Below, one piece after another: positions 1 to 11,429 of a stretch of DNA of 64,000 bases. How positions within the stretch are numbered: position 1 is the first letter of the stretch; the number at the start of each line of letters is the position of its first letter. The notes under the pieces were generated by a model that saw only the letters and a list, made by a program, of their open reading frames with translations, had not been told where the DNA came from and did not search any database. This DNA is from Beroe forskalii (taxonomy: Eukaryota > Ctenophora > Nuda > Beroida > Beroidae). Location: the NCBI GenBank assembly GCA_011033025.1, contig WFMF01000259.1, forward strand, positions 178,785 through 242,784. The letters are read 5' to 3'. A program made the translations under genes and the position numbers.

Positions 1-302
1 GACTTGAGATAAAAAATTTACAGGTTTATATCGGCACAGAAATCATTCAATAGCAGATTTGATAATATATTGGTGGGCGGTTGGTATCGATAACTAGATC
101 GATGACAAAAATGATAGGTATAAGCATGGAAATTTTAAGTAAACAAAGTTTAAAAGTAAACAAAGTTTTTAGAAATTTTTTTTTGATCTCCACAAATTAC
201 AATCAAAAACACACATAAAAGAACGATGAAGGCATAACGTTACCCAGTTTGAGTATTCATGAAAATATTTGACGTTTCAAAATTCAAAAGTAGAAAACGT
301 AC

Positions 303-2080
303 TTGTCTAGCTTTGTTTTGGAAAGGTTTTTCTGGTATTCCACTTGGAAGCCCAGACTACGGAACAACTCTTGGAGGGAATCTGCATCTTTGCTGGAACC
401 GCGACGGTCTTTGAAATCTGAGATGGAAATTGTGACTCGAAATTCTTTAATTTGAGATTATTTTGTAATAAAGAGATTGAATTATAATAAGTTTTTGAAG
501 CCCTCAGTGGTGCCCCTCGGGGTTTTTCAATCAATCATATGAGGCTCAGCTCTATGTATTTACTCGATAGAATTTTATATTGCTAATAGCTGAAATTTAT
601 GTCTGGTAATAAAGGTAAATGTAAGTTCATAGGGAACAAGGCATATTTAATTTAATTATAATAAGTAACTGTAAAATCTTATAATTGAATTGAATTGAAT
701 TATCATTAATAATCAATCACGATATCTCATAACAGTAACTGAATTCTATCTTCAACCTTAAGGTAGATTATAGATAGTAACGAATCTTTGAGAAAAATTC
801 TCACCCTTTTGATTTTCCCTAGCTCTGTCATATTTCTCATTGTTGACTATCATGCACATTCCTTTGAACTTTCTGTTCATGTTGTAGGCAGGGAGTGAGG
901 AATATTGGCTGGGAAACTCAGATTTCAGTTCAATGGTTAGAGGTATCATGTATAAACGGTGAATCGCCCAAAGTTTCATGGAATTGTAACTTTCTAGATG
1001 CCAATTGCCAGCTAAACCTGATTATCTATATTATATTACTGCTGTATTTGTCACCAAGAAAACACAATAATAACATTTGACTCACCTGGGAAATTCAGAT
1101 TTCAGAGCTCCCCTTTCATCGGGTATCTTACTTGAGAAGAATCCATCAACTGTAAAGAAAGCATATATTCAGAGATTAATATAATAATTTCATGAAGCAA
1201 TAAATCAGCTCTTTAAGTCTGAGTTATAGCATCTCGATCATTACTTCAATCTAATTCATGTTACAATGAAATGAGTAAATTTTCAGCATACCTGAAGCTT
1301 CTCCTGCAGCAGTAGTTCCATCAACTGCAACTGCTCCATCGGGCTCACCATTGTACTTCACAGAAAGCACAGGGAGGTCATTCACATGATTCTCATTCCA
1401 AATATCAGCCCTGAAGATGTTTAGATGCTAATAGAGAGTTACTTTTATATTAACATATAAGAAGGAAATCAGAAATGAAAGTAAAGATAGTGTTAACTTT
1501 GAAATTCATAAACTTGAAGGGTCATGGTTAGAACTATAAATGAAAAATAATATATCAGACAAATCAATCAGGCTTGAAGGAAAAATGATTTAATACGATT
1601 TCCAAGAACTCAGCTCACGATTTAAAATCTGGAAAGAGTTCATAGAGAATTTTTCTTGCTTTTTTGAAATTATCCCATCCCTTAGTAGGAAGTATTCTGT
1701 GCAGTTCTTCAATAATATCAGTTTCTTCCTTCATGCTATTCAACTTTTTCTGATTAAATCCAGATATGATTTTGTCCTCCTGATAATGTACATAGTGTGA
1801 ATGTTAAGTGAATGATCAGTAACAAGAATAATAAAGATAGAAGAATAATAAATTATACCTATTCATTCCATCAACCACAAGTATGATAAAAATGAAGCCA
1901 TAATTGGCTATATAATAAATCACTCACTGTCAGCTGATCAATAAATTTAGGAAGCTTGTCACCAAATGCAACATTTGCAAAACTTTCATGTCCATTCTCT
2001 ACAATTTCTTTAAGCCACTTGAGCTGATCCTCTAAGTCCAAGTTGTCAATATCAATAGAGTCTTCTGATACACTTGCCAT
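303..2080 (-). CDS. CARD-containing caspase, 5' part (six exons, runs off left edge)
   Basis: Caspases are cysteine proteases of apoptosis and immune signalling; an N-terminal CARD recruits initiator types to activation platforms. I join exons 2080-1928, 1779-1619, 1410-1292, 1149-1086, 908-805 and 417-303; all junctions are GT-AG and every phase agrees. Residues ~12-95 read as a CARD (FIDQLTEDKI, then EELHRILPTKGWDNF, the usual last-helix pattern). A ~60-residue acidic/Ala-rich linker follows (exons 3-4). The p20 domain starts with KGMCMIVNNEKYD and continues with RRGSSKDADSLQELF and SLGFQVEYQKNL, matching the caspase strand-1, helix-1 and strand-2 region. The catalytic His and Cys exons lie beyond position 1, so activity cannot be judged. 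The ATG at 2080 gives the first good frame. The CARD-linker-p20 order resembles caspase-2/-9 types; which orthologue is not decidable. Confidence 0.87.
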
Positions 2081-2840
2081 GATAAATTTACAGGTACCTT
2101 TTGTCAGTTAATCAATAAGTCTTACAAGGCTGATTATCAAGTTATGGATCATTGATTGAAATGTCAAAAGGTAATGATGTACCCTTATCAGTATTCAGTA
2201 TATATCAACAATTAAAGAAAAAATCAGTATTCAGTATAAAATTTAAATTCAAACAAGAATTGCGCCCGTTACCCATCTGCGGGCGCTTAATTTCCCTCCC
2301 CCGAGCTTGAGTTAATAGAAACGTGAAATTCTATATAATGCATGTGGGACGTAGGCAGCTTCGATCCACGTTGATGAGCTTTTAAACAACGCAATTGAAT
2401 TACTGGGCGAAGTTATTTATTTCATAAAAGCATAAACTCCGTAGTTTAGTAGTTTGCCATGGTTTTCACGGTTGAACTTGGAGCAACTAGCATTGATGAT
2501 TCAATTTCATGATACGCAATTTCATGATACAGTAATTTGTTTTTCCACCATAAATTGTTCAAAATTGCTCGAATTTCAAACATTGGTAAAGTGAGAAAGT
2601 GCTGACTCGGCGCTTGAATTTTCGAGTTCATGATTCTCAAATTGCATCCACCTCGCGGAATCATCTCCTGGAATTTTCGCTAAAAATTTGATCGGCTAAC
2701 TAAAGCTTAACTTGCGCGCCACGCATGATGTTGAGCCGCAGCGCCGTGCACAAAACTGCTCGATATTAACATCCATCCTAATTTTGCGGAGTGAAAGCGC
2801 GCAATTGCGCGCGCAATTAAGGTTGCTACGCGACTCCGCT
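2081..2840. other. AT-rich spacer upstream of the caspase gene
   Basis: I see no gene, RNA or clear repeat here. It presumably holds the caspase promoter and 5' UTR on the minus strand, but no TATA or initiator could be singled out. Confidence 0.4.
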
Positions 2841-2859
2841 TGATGGTACCATTGTTGAC

Positions 2860-2940
2860 GAAATCTCCCTCAAATATGAGGACATTTCCCTCAAATTTGT
2901 GGACATCTCCCTCAAAATTTGTGGACATATCTCCCTCGGA
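2860..2940. repeat. Short tandem repeat of about 22-26 bp
   Basis: About four imperfect units of the form TCCCTCAAATTTGTGGACAT lie directly before the reverse transcriptase fragment. Confidence 0.6.
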
Positions 2941-2959
2941 CTTTCCGGGCACTTTCCAG

Positions 2960-3617
2960 AAATTACAGTAGTTGTATTGCAAATCTGGACCTGCTTTACC
3001 ATTCACTTTTTGCCTCACATTTAACTTATGGGATATCAGCATGGGGTGCTGTATCTAATGACAAATTAAAAAATATATTTCATATTCAAAAAAGATGCAT
3101 ACGCTTACTATTTGGGAAAAAACTGAATTTCGATCATGCTGAATACTATAAAACTTGTGCCAGAACCAGATCAATTGATGAATATTTAGCTCCAAAGGAA
3201 TATGTTTTAGAGCACACTAAACCTCTCTTCACAGAATTGAAATTATTAACCGTGCATAATCTCCACAACCTTTACTTGCTGAATGAAATTTTTAAAATCA
3301 AAAAATATAGATACCCAATCTCTCTATATACGTTACTGAAAAACTCACCTGAGTCAACAAGATGTTGTCAAAAGAACAATATTGTTATACCTCATTACAA
3401 ACTCAAAATGTCAAGGCAACAATTTTTGTACTGTGGCTCCTCAGTGTGGAACAAATTCAACAACAAAACTGCCTCTGCGGGCAGCAACTTTTTGTCAGAC
3501 TTATCCATATCCTCTTGTATTGCAAAACATAGATTTCAAAAATTTCTTCTTGGGCTTCAATCATCAGGGCATTCTGAGCTTTGGGAAGACAAAAACCTTA
3601 ACTTTGAAATTCTATGA
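2960..3617 (+). pseudogene. 3' remnant of a non-LTR retrotransposon reverse transcriptase
   Basis: About 220 codons stay open. They match the C-terminal end of LINE reverse transcriptases of the Jockey/CR1 kind: SHLTYGISAWG, then HIQKRCIRLLFG, then HTKPLFTELKLLTVHNLHNL, followed by a positively charged tail. The polymerase palm (YADD) is missing because only the 3' end is present, as expected for a 5'-truncated insertion. The frame is intact within the fragment but has no proper start; the upstream part of the open frame overlaps the short tandem repeat. Not a host gene. Confidence 0.8.
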
Positions 3618-3675
3618 TTGGATAACAAATTGCTATTTTTTTCTTCACCAACACTCAGCAGTTCTCACAAGTTAA

Positions 3676-4444
3676 CTTCTGGTAATATTTCACCCTGTTG
3701 AATGAAAAGGTATTTCACCAAACATAAAATTCTTCCTATCGAGTACAAATCAAAGCTGTTCAATTTAATGTATTGGTTTGTCATTGATCTAACGGTAGAT
3801 AACAGCTTATGGTAGATAACAGCCTACAGTAATTAATTATAGAAAGGAGTAGTCTCCTGATGCAATAAGTTTCTTTTTATTACTTTATTAACTACATTAT
3901 CAATATCAGTTATTAATAATGTTTCTGATTTGCAGCAATCTGTTATTAAACATTTCTAATAATCCATCAGAATAAACCTAATAAATTGTATCCATAGCAG
4001 TTGTACCAAGGGTGGTGCCCAAGTTTCCACAGGCATTCCCTGTAGCCGCAATACAATCCAATTCTTATTGAATAATATCTAGTGCTGCCTGGTTTGTGTT
4101 TTATAAGTATATTAATTATAAAAAACTATATTATTGTTTTTAACCTAAGTATTTATCCTCTAGGCTCTAGGCTAGACTCAGAATATCCTCCTTTGTTTTT
4201 ATTTACTGCAGAATATAAGGATATCCTATTATACTCTAAGTATCTAGTATTTAATCGAATATTGAATTCCTAATTTATTTAAGTTGTTTTTGTTATTTGT
4301 ATATATGTGCTATTGCATTTTATAACCTAATTTCAATCATGATTATCTTATAAGATCAAGAGAAATTGATATGATAAATCTTGGTGTAATGTGCTACAAA
4401 ATATAACCTTTTGTTTTATTATAACCTTTTGTTTTATTATAATA
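3676..4444. other. AT-rich spacer after the LINE fragment
   Basis: No coding signal. Part of it may be LINE 3' UTR. The phrase GTGGTGCCC occurs here (~4011), as it does at ~504 and ~10275. Confidence 0.35.
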
Positions 4445-4775
4445 CTAGCAGGCCCGTTGGGCTTCGCGCCACCTCGTTCGATGCTAGCCATACCCGTCCT
4501 CTATCTTCAGATCTTGAATTTCATTTGAAAAACAGTAAACACACCGTTCTTTCAATCGCTACAATGCAGCAGTCAACAACGTATCAGAAAGCACTCTCAA
4601 AGAACTGATTATCATCTGCACGTGCGAAAATTGGTTTCCATAGCAACGGCGCCTCATTTCTCCCTTTTGCCTTTGTTTCTCTTGATATTTACTTGGCAAG
4701 CTCAAATTTAATGGTGTGCGCCCGCACAGACAAACATTATTCACGTGTGAATTTACTTTATATATAAGATCCTAT
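4445..4775 (-). mobile_element. Helitron-like 3' terminus and adjoining dispersed repeat
   Basis: Read on the minus strand, the element ends GAAGCCCAACGGGCCTGCTAG followed by T: a short hairpin (GCCC-AAC-GGGC) about 3 nt before CTAG, then a host T. This is the hallmark of a Helitron 3' end (hairpin plus CTRR, inserted between A and T). The 160 bp at 4617-4775 recur at 46150-46305 in the same orientation. No helicase or Rep gene is present, so this would be a non-autonomous copy; its 5' TC end was not located. Confidence 0.6.
4617..4775 (+). repeat. Dispersed repeat R1, copy 1
   Basis: Runs from CACGTGCGAAAA through CCATAGCAACGGC and TCTTGATATTTACTTGGC to TATATAAGATCC. It matches 46150-46305 with scattered differences. 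Confidence 0.85.
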
Positions 4776-5250
4776 TTCTCACCTTCCCAAACACGATCTC
4801 TGCTAACCCTCTCATTTGCCTTTTTGTATTCACAAAAAGGTCAATGGGGAGGGAAATAAACAATTTTGATATTTGTTGAACTTGATTGCTTATAGCATTG
4901 ACTGAGGTGGACCCCATAGTGAAACACTTAAAATGCGATAATGGATTCCAATCAGATCTACTTTTCACCACTGATTTACTGCCAGTTTCGAGAATATAAC
5001 ATTGAAAATTATGTTATATCTCGTCTTCAGACAACTCCATATGGTGATAAGCACCTTCCATACTTGAACACCAAAATGTTCCCTTAAGGTAATGCAATGT
5101 GGAGAGCAGTAGGACCCAAGTGAGTCACACCAAGATGATTGGTGTGCAGCCTGCACAGTGCAGGCATCTTCAGTCCAATACCTGCCTCAGCTTTCAGGGT
5201 GTTTAAATTGCAAGAGATTTTTATGAGGTAGGCCCCCCAGCAGTCACCCC
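4776..5250. other. Spacer
   Basis: No gene, RNA or repeat recognised. Confidence 0.35.
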
Positions 5251-5351
5251 CTGGTACCCGTGGTGTTTCCACATGATAATAACGGCGCGCACTAAGTGGC
5301 GCGCACTGAGTGCGCGCCGTCTTTCATGTGGAAACACCACGGTACCAGGGT
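5251..5351. mobile_element. Near-perfect palindromic MITE (~100 bp)
   Basis: CCCCTGGTACCCGTGGTGTTT on the left is answered by AAACACCACGGTACCAGGG on the right, with ACATGA and GGCGCGCACT also paired inside. The whole element folds into one long hairpin. No coding capacity. Confidence 0.8.
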
Positions 5352-5636
5352 ATAGCACCGTCAAGTGCAGTGACCACCTGCCTGAATGAAACTGAACTTG
5401 CTCTTTGGTCTTTGATCTTGCACTCCAAGCATCAAGAAATTAAGCAACATACTTAGTGAAGAGAAGTCGAGGACCTGTAGATATTATATCAACAAATGTC
5501 ACACAACTGTTTCTATGATTCACTGGGCATTAAACTGGATCTTCCAGAGCACCTTAAGTACAGAAAATTAGCATAAGGAAAGAGAAAGAAATTTTTTAGA
5601 GAAGGAAATTTATTTTTTATCATCATTACATTACTT

Positions 5637-5730
5637 GCTAAACACGTATATCCCTGTCTGCGTTGCGCGGCGCGGCGCGCTACCCGTAGGGTAGCGCCGC
5701 GCGCGTACGCACACCTATGCGGGCTTAGGA
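5637..5730 (+). mobile_element. GC-rich hairpin element G1, copy 1
   Basis: Starts TTGCTAAACACGTATATCCC, has a CGCGGCGCGC core that pairs with itself across GTAGGG, and ends CACACCTATGCGGGCTTAGG. Other copies are at 5806-5910, 12655-12760 (reversed), 56368-56545 (reversed) and 56627-56722. It is an abrupt GC-rich island in AT-rich DNA. Confidence 0.75.
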
Positions 5731-5805
5731 ATTACATTACAATCAAAACACAAAACATGCTAATTCCTTTCCTTTTCCCTATAATTTCCCAATTTTCACA
5801 ATTAA

Positions 5806-5910
5806 CTTGCTAAACACGTATATCCCTGTGTGGCTCGCGCGGCGCGCTTCCCCAGCACAGTGTGTCCCGTAGGGAAGCGCGCGGCGCGTACACACACCTA
5901 TGCGGGCTTG
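5806..5910 (+). mobile_element. GC-rich hairpin element G1, copy 2
   Basis: Same ends as copy 1 (CTAAACACGTATATCCCTG ... CACACCTATGCGGGCTTG); CGCGGCGCGCTTCCC pairs with GGGAAGCGCGCGGCG. Confidence 0.75.
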
Positions 5911-5940
5911 CCACATGCTATGTGCCCCTGTTTGTTCGCG

Positions 5941-6385
5941 CGCGCGCGCGCTTGCGCGCGCAAAATAGGTCCTACAACGTAGGACAACGGCGCAACGCAA
6001 TTCAAACAGATTTAGCAACGGTGAGGGCAACCGGGAGACGCGACGTTGTCTGACGAGTCTGAGAGTCGTGGCGCGCGCGCGAGGGCGGCCAGGCAACGCC
6101 TGACAAACGCGACGTGGACATGGACAATCAGTTGAATACTTCGACATGCGCGGCGTGGACGCGCAAGGGCCATCCACATCTAACATCTTATTAACATCTC
6201 ACATTTTCACAATCTCACCATGCACCACCATTCAATCTGAATCAGATGCTAACGCCGGGCGTGCACGGCATGCAATGCGCGGAGCCCCCAATGGGCTGGA
6301 GCAATTGAGTTAAGTTAATTGTTTCCTAAGCCCGCATTTGTCCTACGTTGTAGGACCTATTTTGCGCGCGCAAGCGCGCGTGTTC
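5941..6385. mobile_element. Inverted-repeat element with 45-bp GC-rich arms
   Basis: Left arm 5941-5985 (CGCGCGCTTGCGCGCGCAAA, then TAGGTCCTACAACGTAGGAC) is inverted at 6337-6385. The ~350 bp between have no coding signal. Part of the left arm is itself a palindrome (GTCCTACAACGTAGGAC). Confidence 0.75.
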
Positions 6386-6654
6386 AGAGAACACGCAAAA
6401 TAGGTCCTAGCAACTTGGTAAGTGTCACGTGATCAACCAACTTTGTCAGTGTCACGTGCGCGATAATTAGTCACAAGCTAGTCACATGCGAGTAATTATC
6501 GCGCGCGGCTCGCGCATTGACAAATGATGACAGAAGTGTTATTGATAATGAAAAAAACGCAATTTTTCCAACAAAAACTGAAAACGAGTGCTGCAGCACT
6601 CAATAGCTGCTGCACTTAGGAAATCTGACGAACAGTGAGAAAGTGCACAGTGCG

Positions 6655-6985
6655 TTGACATAGCCAGCAGGGTCCAGACACCGGCCGGAATGCCGGATCA
6701 TCCAGTTAATGTTATCGGAATCAGGAGCTTGGCATCATGAGTGAGCATAGCATGAGCAGTACAGCGGTGAGTGGCATCAAGGTCATAACGGCAAGAGATC
6801 GAACCCACTCTATTAAGCATCTTGATATTGGGTTTATGCCGGCAAGACGTCAGTAGAATGCAATGTTGAAATTGCCAGAAGGCTGCAGGGTGACAATGCG
6901 ATAAGTCAACCACCATGATGCTTGTATGTACCGCCAGTCCTCTGTCTAGTCTGTCTCCTGTAAATAATTTGCTGGTCACAAGTTA
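6655..6985 (+). repeat. Dispersed repeat R2, copy 1
   Basis: Shares GTGCGTTGACATAGCCAGCA, ATCGGAATCAGGAGCTTGGC and ATCATGAGTGAGCATAG with 7190-7300 and 11230-11400. Its tail (GGCATCA..GTGAG) is the likely seed of the 23-bp minisatellite at 11.4-12.1 kb. Confidence 0.7.
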
Positions 6986-7029
6986 AGCGTGGGAAATGCA
7001 TGGGATTGGAATAAATTGGAGAAAACCAG

Positions 7030-7300
7030 GTGCGGTGACCGGTAAAATCGTAGAGTATAGGCGAAGAAATCTAATTTCATATGCTTCTGAGAGTCGGTAT
7101 CATATTTGTACTTTTGGCGTTCAAATATCTAACAAATCAATATATGTACCTTATTCACCAGTCAGCTCAGGACTTGACAGTTGACTGGACTGTGATATTG
7201 GCAAAGACGAGTGAGACAGTGCGTTGACATAGCCAGCAGGGTTCTGACACCCGGTCTCTGGAAGGCAGATGGGCAGGGACTCTGATCGGAATCTGCTCCG
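7030..7300 (+). repeat. Dispersed repeat R2, copy 2
   Basis: About 270 bp duplicated at 11070-11350: GTAAAATCGTAGAG, TTTGTACTTTTGGCGTTCAA, CTTGACAGTTGACTGGACTG and GTGAGACAGTG occur in the same order in both. Confidence 0.8.
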
Positions 7301-8460
7301 GCTCACCATTACAAACTTCCCGAAGAAACGAAGCAGCTGTGTCACAAACTTGGATGTGCATGAGGAATGAAATAATTAGAAATATATTATTACATCAAGA
7401 GGTGTATAAATGTACAACAGAGTGTATATTAATATTGGTAAAATTGTGCAGAAAAAAACACACGGAAATGCATCACCATGAATCTCTTATTCACCAGGTC
7501 TTCCCATCAATTCTCACAGTATACGAAAAGTATACATAAAGCATAGAATACACTATAACACACTCTTACACATTGATATAAACCTAGAATTTATACATGC
7601 GCTGCACTGCTAAATGCTCACAATAAAACTCTATATAACTTTTTGTCCCAAATTTGCTAGTAATAAAGTGTTGTTGCAGTTCTGTCCCATTTCAATAATA
7701 TTGACAGACAAAACTTAACAGAGGGGCGGCAGAGAATCGGTTCCTCGTCAGTAAAATGGATGGCAGCTACTCCGCGCTGGTTTTATGCTAACTATGGATT
7801 TCGACTTTTTGACCTCGGTTAACGACGGGTTTTAAACAGGTTTTAATAACGGGTTTCTCATGACAGGTCTCATGACAGGAAATGTAAAAAATGGGGTGCC
7901 ACTTCTCAGGTTCCGTCTTCACCTCTGCGATGAGTTTAAGCCGCTTTTAAGTACTAAAGATTATATAATATACTGATAGTAAGTAGGTTTACACAAGACA
8001 CGCCCTTTACCCCTGTACACAACAACTCAACAAGCACATATTACCTTATATGGCTGGCAATAAGCAAAATGCTTGCGTATTCATTACAATGAGGATTGAA
8101 GCCTATAACTCCGCTGTTTTTTAAAGAAATCTTGTCAAAATTTCAGAATATTACGGGCAACATGTGACTAATATGATCCTGGAGAGCTGGAGTAGCTAAC
8201 ATTTTTGAATTTCAGAAACGGAGATATTGGTCAAAAACCGCTTTTTGTGCCAAAGTACATAATTCTGCCATTTTTTGAGCTACACATTTTTAGGTACCTG
8301 TATAGTGTACCTTAATTGGCTCTTATTTAACTGGCCCTCAAAGGACAAAAACGACTTTGAGATTTTTGTCCAAAGGGCCGGTTAAAAAAGGCCAGTTAAA
8401 GTGGGGCAGGTCAAATTAAATGCCCTGGTTAATTTAGGTCAAATGAAAGTTTTATGACTC
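7301..8460. other. Spacer without a recognisable gene
   Basis: Only the phrase GGGCCGGTTAAAA recurs, at ~8375 and ~8625. Otherwise nothing seen. Confidence 0.35.
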
Positions 8461-8462
8461 GG

Positions 8463-8513
8463 GACGTCATTTCATAATGTACGATCATGACGTCATTTCA
8501 TAATGTACGATCA
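8463..8513 (+). repeat. 26-bp tandem duplication
   Basis: GACGTCATTTCATAATGTAC followed by GATCAT occurs twice in tandem. Confidence 0.85.
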
Positions 8514-8709
8514 TAATATTAGACCGCGATTTGGGTCTTTTGATGCAAATATAAAGTGGATTTAGTGGTCATTTTAGAGCAAAAAAATTGGTCTGGCAAC
8601 CACTGGAGAAAATTTGTGTCCTATGGGCCGGTTAAAACGGTTCAAAATCAAAAATGATTCGATTTTTGCCGGTGAAAAAAGGCCGACTAAATTAAGGCCA
8701 ATAAGGTTA

Positions 8710-9274
8710 GTGGTAAAAGGGTCACAAGAGTTGTGAATTTTGTCCAATGGATCCATCAATTCCAATGGACATCCATTGTAGATCCATTGTACATCCAATT
8801 GACAACCATTGACCATGATGTCCATCAGTAAAATTTTCCAATGGTGTTCAATGGATCCATTTTTGATGTTCAATGGACGCGTTCAATGGACCCAATGGAT
8901 GTTCTGAGTGGATCCAATGGACACAATCACCAAACATGGTTTGGTCTGATATTTTTGCTCCAATGGATCCATTTTGTCCATTGGACACAATGGATCCAAT
9001 GGACACAATTTGCAATGGATCCAATTGGACATGTCCAACGGTGTTCAATGGACACATTGGATCCAATGGACGCAAAGGATTCATTGAACATATCCATTGA
9101 AAATCAAAAGTGAATCCAATGGGTCCGTTGAACACCTGCATTGGACATTTTACCTACCGATGGACATCATATTCAATGGATTTCCATTGGATCATGTCCA
9201 ATAGACGTCTATTGGACATGATGGATCCAATGGATCCATTGGACAAGATTCACAACTCTTGTGATCCTTTTACC
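8710..9274. mobile_element. Foldback element with CCAATGGATCC arms
   Basis: Terminal inverted repeats of about 40 bp: TGGTAAAAGGGTCACAAGAG then TTGTGAATTTTGTCC at 8710, mirrored at 9235-9274. The interior is built almost wholly from the self-complementary words CCAATGGATCCATTGG and TGGACA, so the element can form one ~280-bp hairpin or many small ones. Open frames on both strands are a by-product of the stop-free repeat. No obvious target-site duplication. Confidence 0.85.
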
Positions 9275-11069
9275 CTGTAGGTACCTATGTAGTATGATTT
9301 ATAGTACTGAATCATACAGTACAGTTATACAGCTATACAGTACAATCACAAGCCAATTTATAAAGATTTATTTTTCTCTATCAATATGCACGATACCATA
9401 CACGCAGACGGGGGGCTGAAATTACTGTCACCATGTGCATGTTTTTCAAAAATGTTGTAAAAAGGGGGCTTTTTAAATAGGGGGGTGAATTTGATTCGAA
9501 TGGTTCGAAATAAGAAAGCTGTGAGAACGTACTCTGGACTGAATGGTTTGCTGATAAAAGTCATCATAAACACAAATCTGACAAAAATAGTGTGATTCTG
9601 GGAAAACCTTTCTCGGAGCTTTCAGATTTTTGCTTGATAACTGTAGAATTCTAACAAAAGATATGAATTTTCATTTGATCCATTTGTTTATTTTTCAAAA
9701 TTTTCAAATTTCTTTTAACGGGGAGGGTGTTAAATAACTGTCCCCCCCCCCCGTCTATTTGAGACGTTATTAATAAATGCGTGTTGTAGACGACACTACA
9801 CTGTTAATTTTTGAACGTCTCAAGTAGCTGCCCGAGATATTTTCCTGTCATCAAATCCTTGGGTTTGAACATTAATTCAGTCGACAATGTTCAGGAAAAT
9901 TACGGGATGACCATTTTTGAAATCAAGGGGTTAATAAGTGGCCAAAAGGGGATTTTCTAGATTCAGATTTCAGGCGGAGATGGCTTCAAGGTGACAGACG
10001 AAAATATATGAAGCTATGGTCCCAAGTCTACTGTGAAAACTGAGTATGGTGTATAATATCGTGTTATGTAGTTGTACCATTTCCTAACTACTTCTTACGA
10101 AAATTGGCAAATTGCAGTCATAATCCATCCTTTATTTATGGCTGAAAACAGAAAATTATTGTCGAAGACGACTCGGTTGGTGCAAGACCGATAGAACTGA
10201 AGCTGAACAGTTCCGACACTGCAAGAAATTCTGGGAAACTTGATGCGAACAAACGTGAGGTTTTCAAGCCCTAAGTGGTGCCCAACCGTGTTTTTATCAA
10301 AGGCTATGACATGTTAAGTGCTGAGTATTGAAAACCTAGAATTTTGAAAACTCACATGTTAGCGGAGCCTTTTCTTCATCTTGAGAAGCCGTATTTTGCT
10401 GGCAGCCTGCGGAGACAGCCTCATGTCGCATAACATCGCAATTGCGTTACCGAAAAGAAGTTGAAATTACTTTTCAGTCGCTGTTCTGAAAAAAAGAGCA
10501 TTACACTCCAATATTTTATCTGCACTGTACCACAGATAGGGAATTACATAAAACACGCTCGTGAAGTCTCTTAATTGATTGAAATAACAATCGGTGCCTC
10601 ACGCACACATATTGATTTGTTGCTTGAAAATCTGAAGATATCATTTGAATGCCTTAACCGGCATTGAATGTTTTATTTACCTTGCAACTGAACGATGCTA
10701 TTATTAATCCCATGATGTCCATATGATCTTGATGCTCGTATAACTGTAGTCGGTATTTTCGTTTTAGAGTTGCAACTTCACGGAGCACTTTAGCGAAGTT
10801 CAATGTACAGACTCGAAGAGCACTGAAAAGGTTAACCTGTCATAGCTGGATTAAAGTTGCAACAATAAGTATTGGCCGACTACTTAGTCGCTCTTGATTT
10901 CAAGTCAAAGACTACGTCATTCAATAACTAGTTGGTAACACACCAACCTTTCCTTCAGGTCCTCAGTTTCAGTTTGTTCAACCTTAGTGTCATGCAGCAA
11001 TAAAGCGTGTGCAGTGGTACACCAATGGCAGTGGTACACCAATGGCATATTCGGAGTAGAAAACCATTT
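9275..11069. other. 1.8-kb spacer
   Basis: No gene recognised. At 10255-10300 the sequence GTTTTCAAGCCCTAAGTGG then TGCCC resembles 486-525 (GTTTTTGAAGCCCTCAGTGG), a possible short dispersed repeat. Confidence 0.35.
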
Positions 11070-11410
11070 GACCTGTAAAATCGTAGAGAGTATAAGTACT
11101 TAAGTATAAGAGGCGAAGAGTCGGAATCATATTTCTATATTTGTACTTTTGGCGTTCAAAAACTCAAAAACTGAATTATGATCAAATACAGGAATACCTA
11201 ACAAATCACTATATAATTTACCTTATTCACCATTCTGAGTCAGCTCATGACTTGACAGTTGACTGGACTGCGATATTGGACTATTGGAACAGACGAGTGA
11301 GACAGTGAGTTGAGCAGGGTTCAGGCACCCGGAAATCGGAATCAGGAGCTTGGCATCAAGGTGAAGATCTAGATCTTGCTGGCATAAAAATGAGCATGAT
11401 TCTGGCATCA
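11070..11410 (+). repeat. Dispersed repeat R2, copy 3
   Basis: Matches copy 2 through GACTTGACAGTTGACTGGAC and copy 1 through AATCAGGAGCTTGGCATCA, then merges into the 23-bp minisatellite. Confidence 0.8.
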
Positions 11411-11429
11411 GAGTAACTAGCTTGATATC

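Noticed and set aside
5779-6186. 135-codon open frame rich in Arg and Ala
   Set aside because: Lies across GC-rich hairpin elements; arises from CG-rich palindromes.
8841-9141. Open frames on both strands around 9 kb
   Set aside because: Stop-free palindromic CCAATGGATCC repeat; no protein features.
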